Source: Colwellia sp. 20A7 (GTDB lineage: Bacteria; Pseudomonadota; Gammaproteobacteria; Enterobacterales; Alteromonadaceae). Taken from it: 64,000 nt of DNA. Made by a program: the position numbers and the translations under genes. Shown piece by piece: positions 31,688 through 43,079 of the stretch (its first letter is position 1; the number at the start of each line of letters is the position of its first letter). Below the pieces are notes generated by a model. It searched no databases, had not been told where the DNA came from, and saw nothing but the letters and a program-made list of their open reading frames with translations. The stretch lies in NCBI RefSeq assembly GCF_009832865.1, contig NZ_CP047130.1:3162001-3226000 (forward strand), read 5' to 3'.

Positions 31688-32296
31688 ATGGATAAAAATG
31701 AATTTCTCTTTAGGTTTCATCTGAAACAACACTTTGATTCTTGTCATACATACCAACATCAAGCACCATTAAAGTCGGCTGCTGTATTGATTGCTTTATT
31801 TGATGGCAGTAACAGTAATAATAACAACACCGACGACCCTTTCTCACCTGATGGTTTACAAGTATTATTAACTAAAAGAGCAAGTCACTTAAAACATCAC
31901 CCTTCACAAATTAGTTTTCCTGGCGGTAAAGTAGAATTAACCGATACAGATTTAGTTCATACCGCATTAAGAGAGGCACAAGAAGAAGTGGGATTAGATC
32001 CTAAAGCGGTTAGTGTTATTGGACAACTATCTAATTATGAAATTATCAGTGGTTATCAAATTACACCAATTGTTGCCATGATTAACTCTATTCAAACGTA
32101 CCAAAAAGATGAAAACGAAGTAGATGAAATATTTCATGTGCCGCTGAAATACTTTTTACAAGATGAAAACCACCATATCGTCGAATCCTATCGGAATGGC
32201 CGTCATCACAATGTCCATTTTTATCCTTACCGACACTATAATATATGGGGAGCAACAGCTTCCATGATAAAAGACTTAGTCACGCGAATAAAATAA
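31688..32296 (+). CDS. nudL: Nudix CoA pyrophosphatase NudL
   Basis: A Nudix hydrolase of the NudL/YeaB group, thought to cleave coenzyme A and its derivatives. The Nudix box is seen as FPGGKVE, then TALREAQEEVGL at residues 92-103, with the family-specific PSQISFPGG entry (72-80). The Asn/Asp-rich insert SNSNNNNTDD at residues 41-50 is a local oddity. Length is 202 residues. It starts 14 bp after pabB and should be on the same transcript. Confidence 0.9.
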   Translation: MDKNEFLFRFHLKQHFDSCHTYQHQAPLKSAAVLIALFDGSNSNNNNTDDPFSPDGLQVLLTKRASHLKHHPSQISFPGGKVELTDTDLVHTALREAQEEVGLDPKAVSVIGQLSNYEIISGYQITPIVAMINSIQTYQKDENEVDEIFHVPLKYFLQDENHHIVESYRNGRHHNVHFYPYRHYNIWGATASMIKDLVTRIK

Positions 32297-32390
32297 TATA
32301 GGTTGTAACAAGTAACAAATTTCAGCTATCATCATGTAAATTAATAACAACAAAATATAAGATTATTCAAATTTTATTCGGTATTTACTT

Positions 32391-33767
32391 ATGATTAGTG
32401 TATTTGATATGTTTTCAATTGGCATTGGGCCATCTAGCTCCCATACAGTTGGTCCGATGAAAGCGGCCAAGCTTTTTGTGGATTCACTTAAAAGTGAGGC
32501 ATTACTTACTAAAACAACTCGGGTTAAATGTGAATTATTTGGTTCGCTCGGTCAAACAGGAATTGGTCACGGCACAGGTAAAGCTGTGATTTTAGGATTA
32601 TCAGGTGAAGCTCCAGAAAGTATTCTAGTAGACTCCATTGATAAAATTCTTGCACAAGTAGTAGAAACTAAAAAGATTAAACTTGATGGTAGTCATATCG
32701 TCAACTTCCCTAAAGATAATGCCATTATTTATCATCATAGAAAAACATTACCTGCGCACGCAAATGCGATGACTCTTTTTGCCTATCAAGACGAAACCCT
32801 TCTTTTAGAACAAACATATTACTCTATTGGTGGCGGATTTATTGTACAAGACATTGACTTTGAAAGAGAAAAAGATAAAGCATTATCATTACATGAAAAC
32901 ATTGATAAACCACATAAGTTTACTAATGCCGCACAGTTACTAGCAATAGCCCAAGAAAAAGGCCTTAGTATCAGTACAATCATGATGGATAATGAAAAAT
33001 GTTTAAATGATGAAGCATTTATTCGTACTAAATTGATAACAATTTGGCAAGCAATGCGCAGCAGCGTAGATCGTGGTATAGCCACTGAAGGCATCTTACC
33101 TGGTGGTTTAAAAGTGACTCGCCGTGCACCTGCTTTATATCGCTCTTTAATGGTAGAAAGATCGAATGATCCATTAACAGCGATGGATTGGGTCAACTTA
33201 TTTGCGCTTGCTGTTAATGAGGAGAATGCGGCAGGAAGTCGTGTTGTTACAGCACCAACAAATGGAGCTGCAGGTATTATTCCTGCGGTATTATGTTATT
33301 ACGACAAATTTGTAAAACCTGTTTCTGATGATGATTGTAGTCGATACCTTCTTACGGCAGCAGCTATTGGTATTTTGTATAAAACGAATGCTTCTATTTC
33401 TGGCGCAGAAGTAGGTTGTCAAGGCGAAGTAGGTGTTGCTTGTTCCATGGCTGCTGGTGCATTAACTGAAATTATGGGTGGTACACCAATCCAAGTAGAA
33501 AACGCAGCAGAAATAGGTATGGAACATAATTTAGGCCTAACCTGCGATCCTGTTGGTGGTTTAGTTCAAGTACCCTGCATTGAGCGAAATGCAATGGGTT
33601 CAGTAAAAGCCATTAATGCTTCTAGGTTAGCACTTCGCGGTACAGGTACATCAAAGGTATCTTTAGATAAAGTAATCAAAACTATGTGGGAAACAGGTAA
33701 TGATATGAAAACTAAGTATAAAGAAACTTCTCGCGGTGGCTTGGCGGTAAATATTACAGAGTGCTAA
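32391..33767 (+). CDS. sdaA: L-serine ammonia-lyase (serine deaminase)
   Basis: The enzyme deaminates L-serine to pyruvate and ammonia with an iron-sulfur cluster rather than PLP. The N-terminal beta domain begins ISVFDMFSIGIGPSSSHTVGPMKAA, the family signature. The alpha domain holds GSRVVTAPTNGAAGIIPAVL, GAEVGCQGEVGVACSMAAGAL and MEHNLGLTCDPVGGLVQVPCIERN, which contain the cluster cysteines. It has 458 residues in one chain. It lies 94 bp after nudL and converges on cysB with a 51-bp gap. Confidence 0.96.
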   Translation: MISVFDMFSIGIGPSSSHTVGPMKAAKLFVDSLKSEALLTKTTRVKCELFGSLGQTGIGHGTGKAVILGLSGEAPESILVDSIDKILAQVVETKKIKLDGSHIVNFPKDNAIIYHHRKTLPAHANAMTLFAYQDETLLLEQTYYSIGGGFIVQDIDFEREKDKALSLHENIDKPHKFTNAAQLLAIAQEKGLSISTIMMDNEKCLNDEAFIRTKLITIWQAMRSSVDRGIATEGILPGGLKVTRRAPALYRSLMVERSNDPLTAMDWVNLFALAVNEENAAGSRVVTAPTNGAAGIIPAVLCYYDKFVKPVSDDDCSRYLLTAAAIGILYKTNASISGAEVGCQGEVGVACSMAAGALTEIMGGTPIQVENAAEIGMEHNLGLTCDPVGGLVQVPCIERNAMGSVKAINASRLALRGTGTSKVSLDKVIKTMWETGNDMKTKYKETSRGGLAVNITEC

Positions 33768-33818
33768 TACACCGCCAGTATAAAGTTTAATTAATTAATA
33801 ATTTAGCTAGTCGATGGC

Positions 33819-35158
<1,340 letters not shown>

Positions 35159-35926
35159 ATGATTACTATTATCATAGGTTTACTCGTCACCCTCGTTGTA
35201 TTTGTTGTGGTTATCAGTGGCTTTCAACAACATAAAGAAAAACAAGATGCAGAAAAAAGAGTTAAAGTAGCAAAACAAAAAGCCATTATGGATGAAAGCG
35301 AAGAGCTTATCCTTAATTTAGTGAACCTTCCTTCTAGTCCTAAAATAGCCCAAATATTAGCGAATAGAAGCCTAAGTGCGGCAAAAATAATGCATGAATT
35401 AAGACCTGACGTAAAAGGCCTTGAAAGTAGAATGGCCGACCTGACAGCTCAAATCAAAGCAGCAGAAGAATTAGCTGCTAATCAAGGCAGCGAAGAAAAT
35501 TTTGTATTGCCGGATAATGAACAACAAGTATTAGCGGTTCTACAGTGCATCAAAAAACTGCGTGTGATAATAAAATCAGAACAAAAAAAAGGTGCTCTTG
35601 CTCCTCAAACCTTTACACAAGAAGATCAACGCCTAGATGCGATGCAATTAAAAATTAATATAGAAAGTTTAATGAAACGAGGTGTTCAAGCACAAAATAA
35701 AGAAATGTTTGGCTCTGCTCGTCAATACTTTGAAAAAGCATTACAAACAATGGCAACTCACCCAATAAAAACCGAGTATATCAATACCAAAAATAGTGAA
35801 ATTGCACAAAAACTAGAAGATATAACAGACTCATTAAAAGTAACAAATGCTTCTGATGCCGCAAAAAAGGCTAAAGAAGAAGAAAATGAATTAGATATTT
35901 TATTTCAACCTAAAAAGAAATGGTAA
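35159..35926 (+). CDS. Membrane-anchored coiled-coil protein of unknown function
   Basis: I do not recognise a named family. Residues 3-22 are a single strong membrane helix (ITIIIGLLVTLVVFVVVISG), followed by a highly charged, Lys/Glu/Gln-rich stretch that should be helical and partly coiled coil (23-50, 80-115, 150-200). A TPR-like segment NKEMFGSARQYFEKALQTMATHP lies near residue 185. The end, NELDILFQPKKKW, is acidic then basic. The orientation would be a short N-terminus outside and a cytosolic body, though this is inference. A terminator closes it, so it seems to be transcribed alone. Confidence 0.7.
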   Translation: MITIIIGLLVTLVVFVVVISGFQQHKEKQDAEKRVKVAKQKAIMDESEELILNLVNLPSSPKIAQILANRSLSAAKIMHELRPDVKGLESRMADLTAQIKAAEELAANQGSEENFVLPDNEQQVLAVLQCIKKLRVIIKSEQKKGALAPQTFTQEDQRLDAMQLKINIESLMKRGVQAQNKEMFGSARQYFEKALQTMATHPIKTEYINTKNSEIAQKLEDITDSLKVTNASDAAKKAKEEENELDILFQPKKKW

Positions 35927-35959
35927 CAGTGCTAAGCTACCTGCCTATAGATTAAAACT

Positions 35960-35984
35960 AAGCCAGCTTTTGCTGGCTTTTTAT
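35960..35984 (+). terminator. Rho-independent terminator after the coiled-coil gene
   Basis: GCCAGC (35962-35967), a TTTT loop and GCTGGC (35972-35977), followed by a run of five T. Compact GC-rich stem and tail about 35 bp past the stop codon. Confidence 0.9.
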
Positions 35985-36011
35985 TACCGCTTTACCCAGT
36001 GAGACTATAAC

Positions 36012-36380
36012 GTGGAAAAATACAATTCCATTACACTAAACTCCTTCTTACGTAGAACGGTGAAGGCATATGCTTTAAAATCTCATATAAGAGAACAAGG
36101 CTGCGAGCTAAAACGTATTGGTCGATCACGCCACTGGCTTCTTACCGCAAGCTTTGACCAGCTACAGGCAATAATTACCTATATAGAGTCATCAAATGAA
36201 CCTAGTTGGTCATGGTTAACCAAATTATTAAGAAATGAGTATCAACACTTAAGTCATGATGAACTACTTAGGATTGCATCAACAATAGAGAAAGTCACAA
36301 TTAGTGCTCTTATTGCTAGAACTGACTGTACCATTGCTCAAGCAAGGCAAGTTATTGATGAATTAGAAGGGTTAGATTAG
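36012..36380 (+). CDS. Small protein resembling the RRF_GI (ribosome recycling factor family) group
   Basis: A 122-residue cytosolic protein. The segment SHIREQGCELKRIGRSRHWLLTAS resembles the small gammaproteobacterial proteins annotated as ribosome recycling factor family (Pfam RRF_GI), which are not true RRF. The second half, with LSHDELLRIASTIEKVTISALIARTDCTIAQARQVIDELEG, is helical and looks like a helix-turn-helix (about residues 87-120). Assignment is from memory of the pattern, so the family is uncertain and the function unknown. It lies between a terminator and topA, which is convergent. Confidence 0.6.
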   Translation: MEKYNSITLNSFLRRTVKAYALKSHIREQGCELKRIGRSRHWLLTASFDQLQAIITYIESSNEPSWSWLTKLLRNEYQHLSHDELLRIASTIEKVTISALIARTDCTIAQARQVIDELEGLD

Positions 36381-36485
36381 AGCTGTTACTTGAAGTAAGC
36401 GGTGAGCCTTGAGTTAATGATGACGAAAAATTTATTAATAAAAATAACGTCAACTTTTAACACTCATGGCCCACCACTATAAAAA

Positions 36486-39176
36486 TCAATCTTCTTTAGC
36501 TACTGATTTTTTCTTTGTCGCTACTTTCTTTTTAGCTACTTTTTTCTTAGGCTTAGGAATATCTTCAACCCATTTACCGTCGATGTACTTTGCGGTCCAA
36601 CCTGTTGCTTTTGGCTTATCATCAGTCAAAATTTCAGTCATAACATATTGTTCTTTTGTTTTACGACTGTAACGTACTACCGATAAGTTACCTTCATGGT
36701 CTTCAGCAGGCGCATCGGCTAAGTAGTAAAATTTAGAAGATATTCTATCTCTAAAACGTTTTAACTCAGCAACTTTTGGCGCTCTTGTTTCACGCGAGCG
36801 AGGGAAAGTGTTGGCCGCTAAGAAAATTCCAGCAGCACCATCTCGTAATACAAAATGAGCATCAGATTTTTCACACTCAAGCTCAGGCAATTGAACAGGA
36901 TCTTCTTTTGGCGGCGCAGCTTCACCGCTTGCTAACAACTTACGCGTATTTTTACATTCATCATTAGTACAATCAAAATACTTACCAAAACGACCTGACT
37001 TTAACTCCATATCAGCTTCACAACGATCACACTCTAATACAGGACCATCATAGCCCTTAATTTTAAATGTGCCCTGCTCCACTTCAATGCCATCACAGAT
37101 AGGGTTATTACCACAAACATGTAATTTACGTGTTTCATCAATAAGGTAACTATCCATTGCTGTATTACACTTTTGACAACGATGCATTGCTCGTAGAGCT
37201 TCAGTTTCTTGATCTTCAGCCAAAACACTAACGGCTTCTTCACCTGGTGTTAAGTTCATGGTGGTTGTACAACGCTCTTTAGGCGGCAAGGCATAACCTG
37301 AACAACCTAAAAACACACCTGTAGACGCCGTTCGAATACCCATTTTACGACCACAGGTAGGACAGTCAATATCCGTTAATACCGGATTATTATTTGGCAT
37401 TCCACCTTCTTCAGAGTCCATATTAGCCAGCGCTAATTTTTCACTAAAGTTTTTATAGAATTCATCTAAAACACTTTTCCAGTCAAGTTCACCTATGGCT
37501 ATAGCATCAAGCTCTTGTTCCATATTCGCAGTAAAGTCATAACTCATTAATTTTTCAAAACTAATAGAAAGACTATCGGTAATTATTTCACCCATTTTTT
37601 CAGCATAAAAGCGTTTTTTATCTAAACGTACATAGCCACGATCTTGAATGGTTGAAATAATAGATGCATAGGTTGATGGTCGACCAATAGAACGCTTTTC
37701 TAACTCTTTAACGAGTGACGCTTCACCAAAACGAGCTGGTGGCTTAGTAAAGTGTTGAGTTGGTTCTAAATGATCAAGTGTTAATACTTCACCTACCGCT
37801 AAGTCAGGTAAATGTTTATCATCACCTTTAGCAAGTTGTGGATGAACACGCGTCCAACCATCAAATTGCATTACACGACCTTTAGCTTTTAAATCAAAAT
37901 CCGCAGCACTAATGGTTAGCGTGCTAACAGTATAACGGGCAGCAGTCATTTGACAGGCAACAAACTGGCGCCAAATTAAATCGTAAAGCTTTTTAGCATC
38001 AGCATCTATACCTTCCATAAATGCTGATTCAACTTTCACATTAGATGGACGAATCGCCTCATGCGCCTCTTGAGCACCTGCTTTTGAACCATATACTTTC
38101 GGTTTTTCAGGAAGATAGTTCTCCCCAAAACTCTTACCAATAAAAGTACGACACATTTCAACCGCATCTTTACTTAAATTAGTTGAATCGGTACGCATAT
38201 AAGTAATGTGACCAGCTTCATATAAGCGTTGAGCTAACCCCATTGTACGTTTAACACCGTAACCTAATTTAGTACTTGCTGCTTGTTGTAACGTAGAAGT
38301 AATAAATGGCGCAGAAGGCATACTTTTTGAAGGTTTGTCTTCACGTTTACTAACTACATAATTTGCAGGTTTTAAAACGGCTAATGCTTTGTCTGCATCT
38401 GCTTTATTAGTCGGTTTAAACGCTTTACCATTTTCATGAGTAACATCTAAGGTTAATGCTTCTCCAGAAGTAGCATGCGTATCGGCAATAATATCCCAAA
38501 ATTCTTTAGGATCGAATGCTTTAATTTCTCTTTCTTTTTCAACAACTAATTTAACAGCAACTGATTGAACACGCCCAGCCGATAATCCTCTAGCCACTTT
38601 TTTCCACAACAAAGGGCTAACCATAAAGCCAACAACACGGTCAAGAAAACGACGTGCTTGTTGAGCATTAACACCAGGCATACTTAATTCACCTGGTGTT
38701 GCAAACGCTTGTTGAATAGAACTTTCAGTTATTTCATTAAAAACAACTCGGCGAAATTTATCGTCATCGCCACCAATCAGCTCTTTTAAATGCCATGCTA
38801 TCGCTTCTCCCTCGCGATCCAAATCGGTTGCGAGATAGATGGTGTCAGCTTTTTCAGCAAGTTTTTGAAGTTCAGATACAACTTTTTCTTTACCGGGAAG
38901 TATTTGATAATTAGCGGCCCAATTTTTCTCTGGGTCTATTCCCATACGATTGACCAACGCTAATTTATCGCGCTTCGCTTTATATTTAGCTTTTGCTTCA
39001 GGTGCCATTTTACGCACTTCTGCTGGTGATTTAGCGGCGACTTTTTTACCCGTACTGCTGTGAGGTAAATCGCGAACATGACCAACACTCGACTTTACAA
39101 TAAAGTCTTTACCTAAATATTTATTAATTGTCTTCGCTTTGGCTGGCGACTCGACAATAACAAGTGATTTTGCCAT
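36486..39176 (-). CDS. topA: DNA topoisomerase I
   Basis: TopA relaxes negative supercoils. The Toprim domain starts [20 protein letters not shown] and includes [13 protein letters not shown]. The active-site Tyr is in [12 protein letters not shown] near residue 325. Three C4 zinc fingers follow: CPTCGRKMG...[13 protein letters not shown]...CGNNPIC and CDRCEADM...CTNDEC. The extreme C-terminus is a Lys-rich tail ([16 protein letters not shown]) that should bind DNA or RNA polymerase. The total is 896 residues. It is next to cysB, as in E. coli, with two small genes between. Confidence 0.97.
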   Translation of the reverse strand: MAKSLVIVESPAKAKTINKYLGKDFIVKSSVGHVRDLPHSSTGKKVAAKSPAEVRKMAPEAKAKYKAKRDKLALVNRMGIDPEKNWAANYQILPGKEKVVSELQKLAEKADTIYLATDLDREGEAIAWHLKELIGGDDDKFRRVVFNEITESSIQQAFATPGELSMPGVNAQQARRFLDRVVGFMVSPLLWKKVARGLSAGRVQSVAVKLVVEKEREIKAFDPKEFWDIIADTHATSGEALTLDVTHENGKAFKPTNKADADKALAVLKPANYVVSKREDKPSKSMPSAPFITSTLQQAASTKLGYGVKRTMGLAQRLYEAGHITYMRTDSTNLSKDAVEMCRTFIGKSFGENYLPEKPKVYGSKAGAQEAHEAIRPSNVKVESAFMEGIDADAKKLYDLIWRQFVACQMTAARYTVSTLTISAADFDLKAKGRVMQFDGWTRVHPQLAKGDDKHLPDLAVGEVLTLDHLEPTQHFTKPPARFGEASLVKELEKRSIGRPSTYASIISTIQDRGYVRLDKKRFYAEKMGEIITDSLSISFEKLMSYDFTANMEQELDAIAIGELDWKSVLDEFYKNFSEKLALANMDSEEGGMPNNNPVLTDIDCPTCGRKMGIRTASTGVFLGCSGYALPPKERCTTTMNLTPGEEAVSVLAEDQETEALRAMHRCQKCNTAMDSYLIDETRKLHVCGNNPICDGIEVEQGTFKIKGYDGPVLECDRCEADMELKSGRFGKYFDCTNDECKNTRKLLASGEAAPPKEDPVQLPELECEKSDAHFVLRDGAAGIFLAANTFPRSRETRAPKVAELKRFRDRISSKFYYLADAPAEDHEGNLSVVRYSRKTKEQYVMTEILTDDKPKATGWTAKYIDGKWVEDIPKPKKKVAKKKVATKKKSVAKED

Positions 39177-39604
39177 AAAAATTTGTAATCCTGCTTATTC
39201 GACAGTTTATCTACACATGAAGATAAATTAATTTTTGTTTTATTATTCATTTATTGTTTGAGCTAAAAAGTGCGAGCATGCCCTTTAACCTCACTCAAAC
39301 AAAGATAAAAATAGTTTCATTTAAAAAATATGGGTTGCATACCTATTTATACATATATCTATAAATATGCAAATTAACAAGTATTTATTTTTTGAGCTTA
39401 CTTACTCGCCTATTACTAAAGACTGCTTTTGGCTATAATAACCAAAGACTCATACCAAGTATTAACATCAAGCTTAATTACACTACTTAATACCCATTTG
39501 TGCGCAATCATAATCGACTTTGCCAGAAAAAATAAGGGTTAAATTCTAAAAAACTAATTTAAGCTTGTAATTTTTAATAATTAAAACCGCTTATAGAGAT
39601 AAAT
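39177..39604. other. Divergent regulatory gap between topA and a ureohydrolase gene
   Basis: This 428-bp gap holds a 9-bp inverted repeat TTGTTTGAG (39254-39262) and CTCAAACAA (39294-39302). A perfect TATAAT (39434-39439) lies inside an interrupted dyad, CTTTTGG to CCAAAG (39426-39447), and may be a -10 for the rightward gene with an overlapping operator. A 7-bp GTATTAA/TTAATAC repeat (39459-39493) follows. No gene is seen. Confidence 0.4.
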
Positions 39605-40708
39605 ATGTCGCAATTATCCGAACAACTAAAAAATAAATTAACACAATGTTTATGCCCCCCTGGTAATGGTGTTTTTACCGTAAATACGGCCAAAGAGCGT
39701 AAAGAGCAGCTACACCAAACAATCTTTGGTCAAGCCACCGGTATTGACGATTTATGGAAAAGTTCGTTAGACGGGCTTTCTGATGCATCTAACGCCGTTA
39801 TTTTAGGCGTAGCATCAGATTGCGGCGGTGGAATATTACGTGGTGCTAATTGGGGCCCTTTATTTATTCGCAGTACATTGCTTGAAAACTACCCTGAGCT
39901 GAACACTTTTGATCTAGGAGATGTTCGTGTTATTCCACATTTGCTTTCAGATAAATATTTAAACGAAGCCACCATCGCTAATTGTCGTAAAGCTTTGTAT
40001 CAAAATGTTCAGAGTGACTATTATGTTAGCCCTTTAAGCATTACTGAAGACGTTCTACATGATTTTTATGCTACATTTCCTGAAAAGGGTATTTTTGGTT
40101 TAGGAGGCGATCATAGTGTCAGCTATCCTTTAACAAAAACATATTTACAAGCTAAAAAACAACAAGGTAAGCGTGTCAGCATTATTCACTTTGATGCACA
40201 CACAGACTTATTAATAGAACGTTTAGGTATCGATTTATGTTTTGGATCTTGGTGTACTCATATTTTAAATGACTTACCTGCACCTGAACATTTAATTCAA
40301 GTGGGCATTCGTTCAAGTGGTAAACCTAAATCTCATTGGGAAAGCACTTTTGGCGTAAAACAACATTGGGCACATGAAATTAAAGATTTAGGTATAGAAA
40401 CAGTTATTAGTAATATTCTTGCCCAATTAGCACAACAAAATATTGATGAACTTTATGTTAGTTTTGATATTGATGCTATTGACGACAGTTATGCTTCAGC
40501 TACTGGAACGCCAGAGCCTGACGGATTAATGCCACAAGAGGCCATGCAAATATTGCAAGCCATTGCAGCGAAATACCCTATAACAGGTGCAGATATGATG
40601 GAGATAGCACCGTTTACAGACAGCTCTGGCTTAGGGATTATTAGTCAAGAAAAAACATTAAAAGTAGCAGGTGAAATTTCTGCATTTTTATTGAAAGCGA
40701 TGGCGTAA
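39605..40708 (+). CDS. Ureohydrolase (arginase/agmatinase/formimidoylglutamase family)
   Basis: A dinuclear-Mn hydrolase of the arginase fold. Metal-ligand motifs are GGDHS (167-171), DAHTD (197-201) and SFDIDAIDD (around 283-291), followed by ATGTPEPDGL. Family members hydrolyse a guanidino or formimidoyl group. The overall pattern, with CFGSWCTHI after the metal site, is nearer to formimidoylglutamase than to agmatinase, but no hut or arg gene is adjacent, so the substrate is open. At 367 residues it has a longer N-terminus (about 50 residues) than typical HutG. Confidence 0.8.
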   Translation: MSQLSEQLKNKLTQCLCPPGNGVFTVNTAKERKEQLHQTIFGQATGIDDLWKSSLDGLSDASNAVILGVASDCGGGILRGANWGPLFIRSTLLENYPELNTFDLGDVRVIPHLLSDKYLNEATIANCRKALYQNVQSDYYVSPLSITEDVLHDFYATFPEKGIFGLGGDHSVSYPLTKTYLQAKKQQGKRVSIIHFDAHTDLLIERLGIDLCFGSWCTHILNDLPAPEHLIQVGIRSSGKPKSHWESTFGVKQHWAHEIKDLGIETVISNILAQLAQQNIDELYVSFDIDAIDDSYASATGTPEPDGLMPQEAMQILQAIAAKYPITGADMMEIAPFTDSSGLGIISQEKTLKVAGEISAFLLKAMA

Positions 40709-40822
40709 TAAAAAATGGTTAAATAATGATTACAGAAGGCAAATATTTTTTCCCAATTTAGATAATTATTTTTTATTGCCTTACTATTTAGCATCTTTAA
40801 CTTTTTATTGAGTAACAAACAT

Positions 40823-40851
40823 AAAATGGCTCCTAATGGAGCCATTTCTTT
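40823..40851. terminator. Terminator between convergent genes
   Basis: AAATGGCTCC (40824-40833), loop TAAT, GGAGCCATTT (40838-40847), followed by CTTT on the plus strand and preceded by AAAA-type sequence for the minus strand. A 10-bp perfect stem in the middle of the convergent gap; it can serve both sides. Confidence 0.8.
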
Positions 40852-40876
40852 AACTATAACTATTTATGTTAAGTCG

Positions 40877-42853
40877 TTAATTTGCATCTGAACATGAACT
40901 TGAACTACCAAAAGGGCCAGTGGGAAAGATAAAGGCCGCTGGAGGTACATTTTCGTTGAGTACATCTTCAGAAAGAACACTTAAATTAAAAAGAGCATTA
41001 GCAAAGCTTTCTGTACCTTTAACTCGCGTAGAAACAATTAATTCTATTTTAACCCAGCCACCATAAACTTCGGCATACTCTATATCAATTAACGCTCGAC
41101 CTTGTTCATCAGTTGTAACAGTACCTTTAGCATTCACAATATTGCCCGGCGTTAACTGTCCATCACCATTAATATCTTCCTCATAAAGAATATCATCTAA
41201 AATACCATTTATATTAATATCTTCATTAGCACAGGTTGCAAAAGGTTGGACTACGTAAGAGATAAACTCACCACTTTCATCAAGCTCTTTCTGCCAAAGG
41301 CCTTTGGTGTATTCTTTAGGAATGGCCGAAACAGTTAAGTCAATATTTGGAATAGGATTTGAATCTATATCAGTTACAAACACGGAATACTGCTTATTAT
41401 ACGTATTAATATCTGACTGCAAAATAGTATTACCTGTGCCTAAAGCAATAAATACTTCACGATCTGCAACCGTTATATTAACCGCATCAGAAATTTCAGG
41501 TGACGCACCTCTAACTTTTGCTTTAATCGTTATACCATCATGGGCAGAAGTACTATTAGAAGTATAAACTGTTGAAGCACCACCATTACTATCAGTTACT
41601 GCAGAAGCAGGATAAATACTACCATTAGTAACATCATCCAAATCAAAATCAACGGCTTGATTTTTAACTAAATTACCAACCGAATCTCTAACAATGACAG
41701 AAATCGTTGATGTTTGTTGATTAGGCCCAATTGAAATAGGAAACGCTTGTGCTATTAATCGATGTGGTTCATCAGCAACAAATTCAAATTCGAGTTGGTT
41801 ATGTAATTCAATTACTTTGCCATTGTCATTCGTTGTACCGATAAAAGTTAATATTACTTTACCTGCATTGTTGGATGTTAATGTTGCTACTGCTTGACCT
41901 GCTTCAGTTACAACCGAAGCTTCTTCTAAAGAGCCTCGGGTTGCAGTAAAGCTTACAGTACCATCAACAGGAACACCTGCTCTTAACCAAGTTAAAGTAA
42001 TACTTGCTGTTTCTGATAATGGCACATCTGGCACTGTGGTAACTGACGGGTCAATAGCATTACTCCCGTTAGAAAAGCCAGTAATTAGAAAAGTATCGGC
42101 TTGAACACTAACCTCTTCTTCAACGGTAGCACCAAAAGCGCTAGCAATAAGACTATTTGTACCTTCGCTAGTACCGGCAACTGTTAATTGAACTTGGCCA
42201 TTAGCATCTGTTCTGATTTCTCCAGTCGGTAAGGTAATGTTTGCAACATTACCTCCAACCTCAGTTGGTATACCAGATAATGACAAGTCAACTAAAGCTC
42301 CCGCCAAACCATTCCCATCAGAATCTAATAACTTAACCGTGTAGTTATTAACATCATCTACGGCTAAAACCGAAGAGCCTGTCAGCGAGATTGTAGTACC
42401 GACAACAAGTATATCTAAATTATCACTAACACTATCGCTTTTGACACTGACCGAAATAACACGATTTTTACTATCTGTTTCTGTAGCTAAGTTTCTAACA
42501 ACCTTACCGTCGGTACCAGTGACATCTGAAGTGATACTATTACCTTCATCATCTATGACAAAACCGATATCTCCTGATGTTGAGCTAAAATTGATACTAA
42601 CACCTTCAAGTAAATTATTATCAGCATCTTTTGCTATAGCAGTTAAAAGAATCACTTCTGCTCCACTTGAAGCAAGTTGTTGGGAGCTAGCTAATAATGT
42701 AATGCTGCTAGCTGCGACGGTAGTTGAATCAGGATCTGTTGTGTCAACTGCTTCACCACCTACTGAAAACCCCTCACCACCGCCACCACATGCAACTAGT
42801 GTAGTTAACGTCATTAATAACAGTGTGAAACTAAAGCGTCGAAGTAACTCCAT
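40877..42853 (-). CDS. Lipoprotein with bacterial Ig-like (Big_1) repeats
   Basis: The N-terminus FSFTLLLMTLTTLVACGGGG is a lipoprotein signal with the lipidated Cys at residue 22; the run of glycines after Cys is common in surface lipoproteins of marine bacteria. The mature 636 residues are made of about five beta-rich repeats of roughly 100 residues each. They have the recurrent pattern LTAIAKDADNNLLEGVSINFS, VDLSLSGIP and DGNGLAGALV, matching invasin-type Big_1 domains. A Cys pair near the C-terminus ends FPTGPFGSSSSCSDAN. No enzyme domain is visible, so it may be a surface spacer or adhesin. Confidence 0.75.
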   Translation of the reverse strand: MELLRRFSFTLLLMTLTTLVACGGGGEGFSVGGEAVDTTDPDSTTVAASSITLLASSQQLASSGAEVILLTAIAKDADNNLLEGVSINFSSTSGDIGFVIDDEGNSITSDVTGTDGKVVRNLATETDSKNRVISVSVKSDSVSDNLDILVVGTTISLTGSSVLAVDDVNNYTVKLLDSDGNGLAGALVDLSLSGIPTEVGGNVANITLPTGEIRTDANGQVQLTVAGTSEGTNSLIASAFGATVEEEVSVQADTFLITGFSNGSNAIDPSVTTVPDVPLSETASITLTWLRAGVPVDGTVSFTATRGSLEEASVVTEAGQAVATLTSNNAGKVILTFIGTTNDNGKVIELHNQLEFEFVADEPHRLIAQAFPISIGPNQQTSTISVIVRDSVGNLVKNQAVDFDLDDVTNGSIYPASAVTDSNGGASTVYTSNSTSAHDGITIKAKVRGASPEISDAVNITVADREVFIALGTGNTILQSDINTYNKQYSVFVTDIDSNPIPNIDLTVSAIPKEYTKGLWQKELDESGEFISYVVQPFATCANEDININGILDDILYEEDINGDGQLTPGNIVNAKGTVTTDEQGRALIDIEYAEVYGGWVKIELIVSTRVKGTESFANALFNLSVLSEDVLNENVPPAAFIFPTGPFGSSSSCSDAN

Positions 42854-43079
42854 AAAAGGTATTCCTATTGTCTTTTGATTAATTTACATAAATCATATTA
42901 ACTGATAAATAACAAAAAAGTACAATTTAATCCCTTAAATTCTCCAAAAAAGCTTAAGCTTCAAGCAAGTTAAGAGAAAAATCAAATAATCCAAACGCTA
43001 AATTTGCAAAACAGTTTTTAATCCCTCTATTTATTGTTAATCTATTAAGCTAATAATATTAATAATGTATTTACACACT

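Noticed and set aside
36386..36398. TTACTTGAAGTAA palindrome after the RRF_GI-like gene
   Set aside because: Too short and without a T-run; an ordinary AT-rich palindrome.
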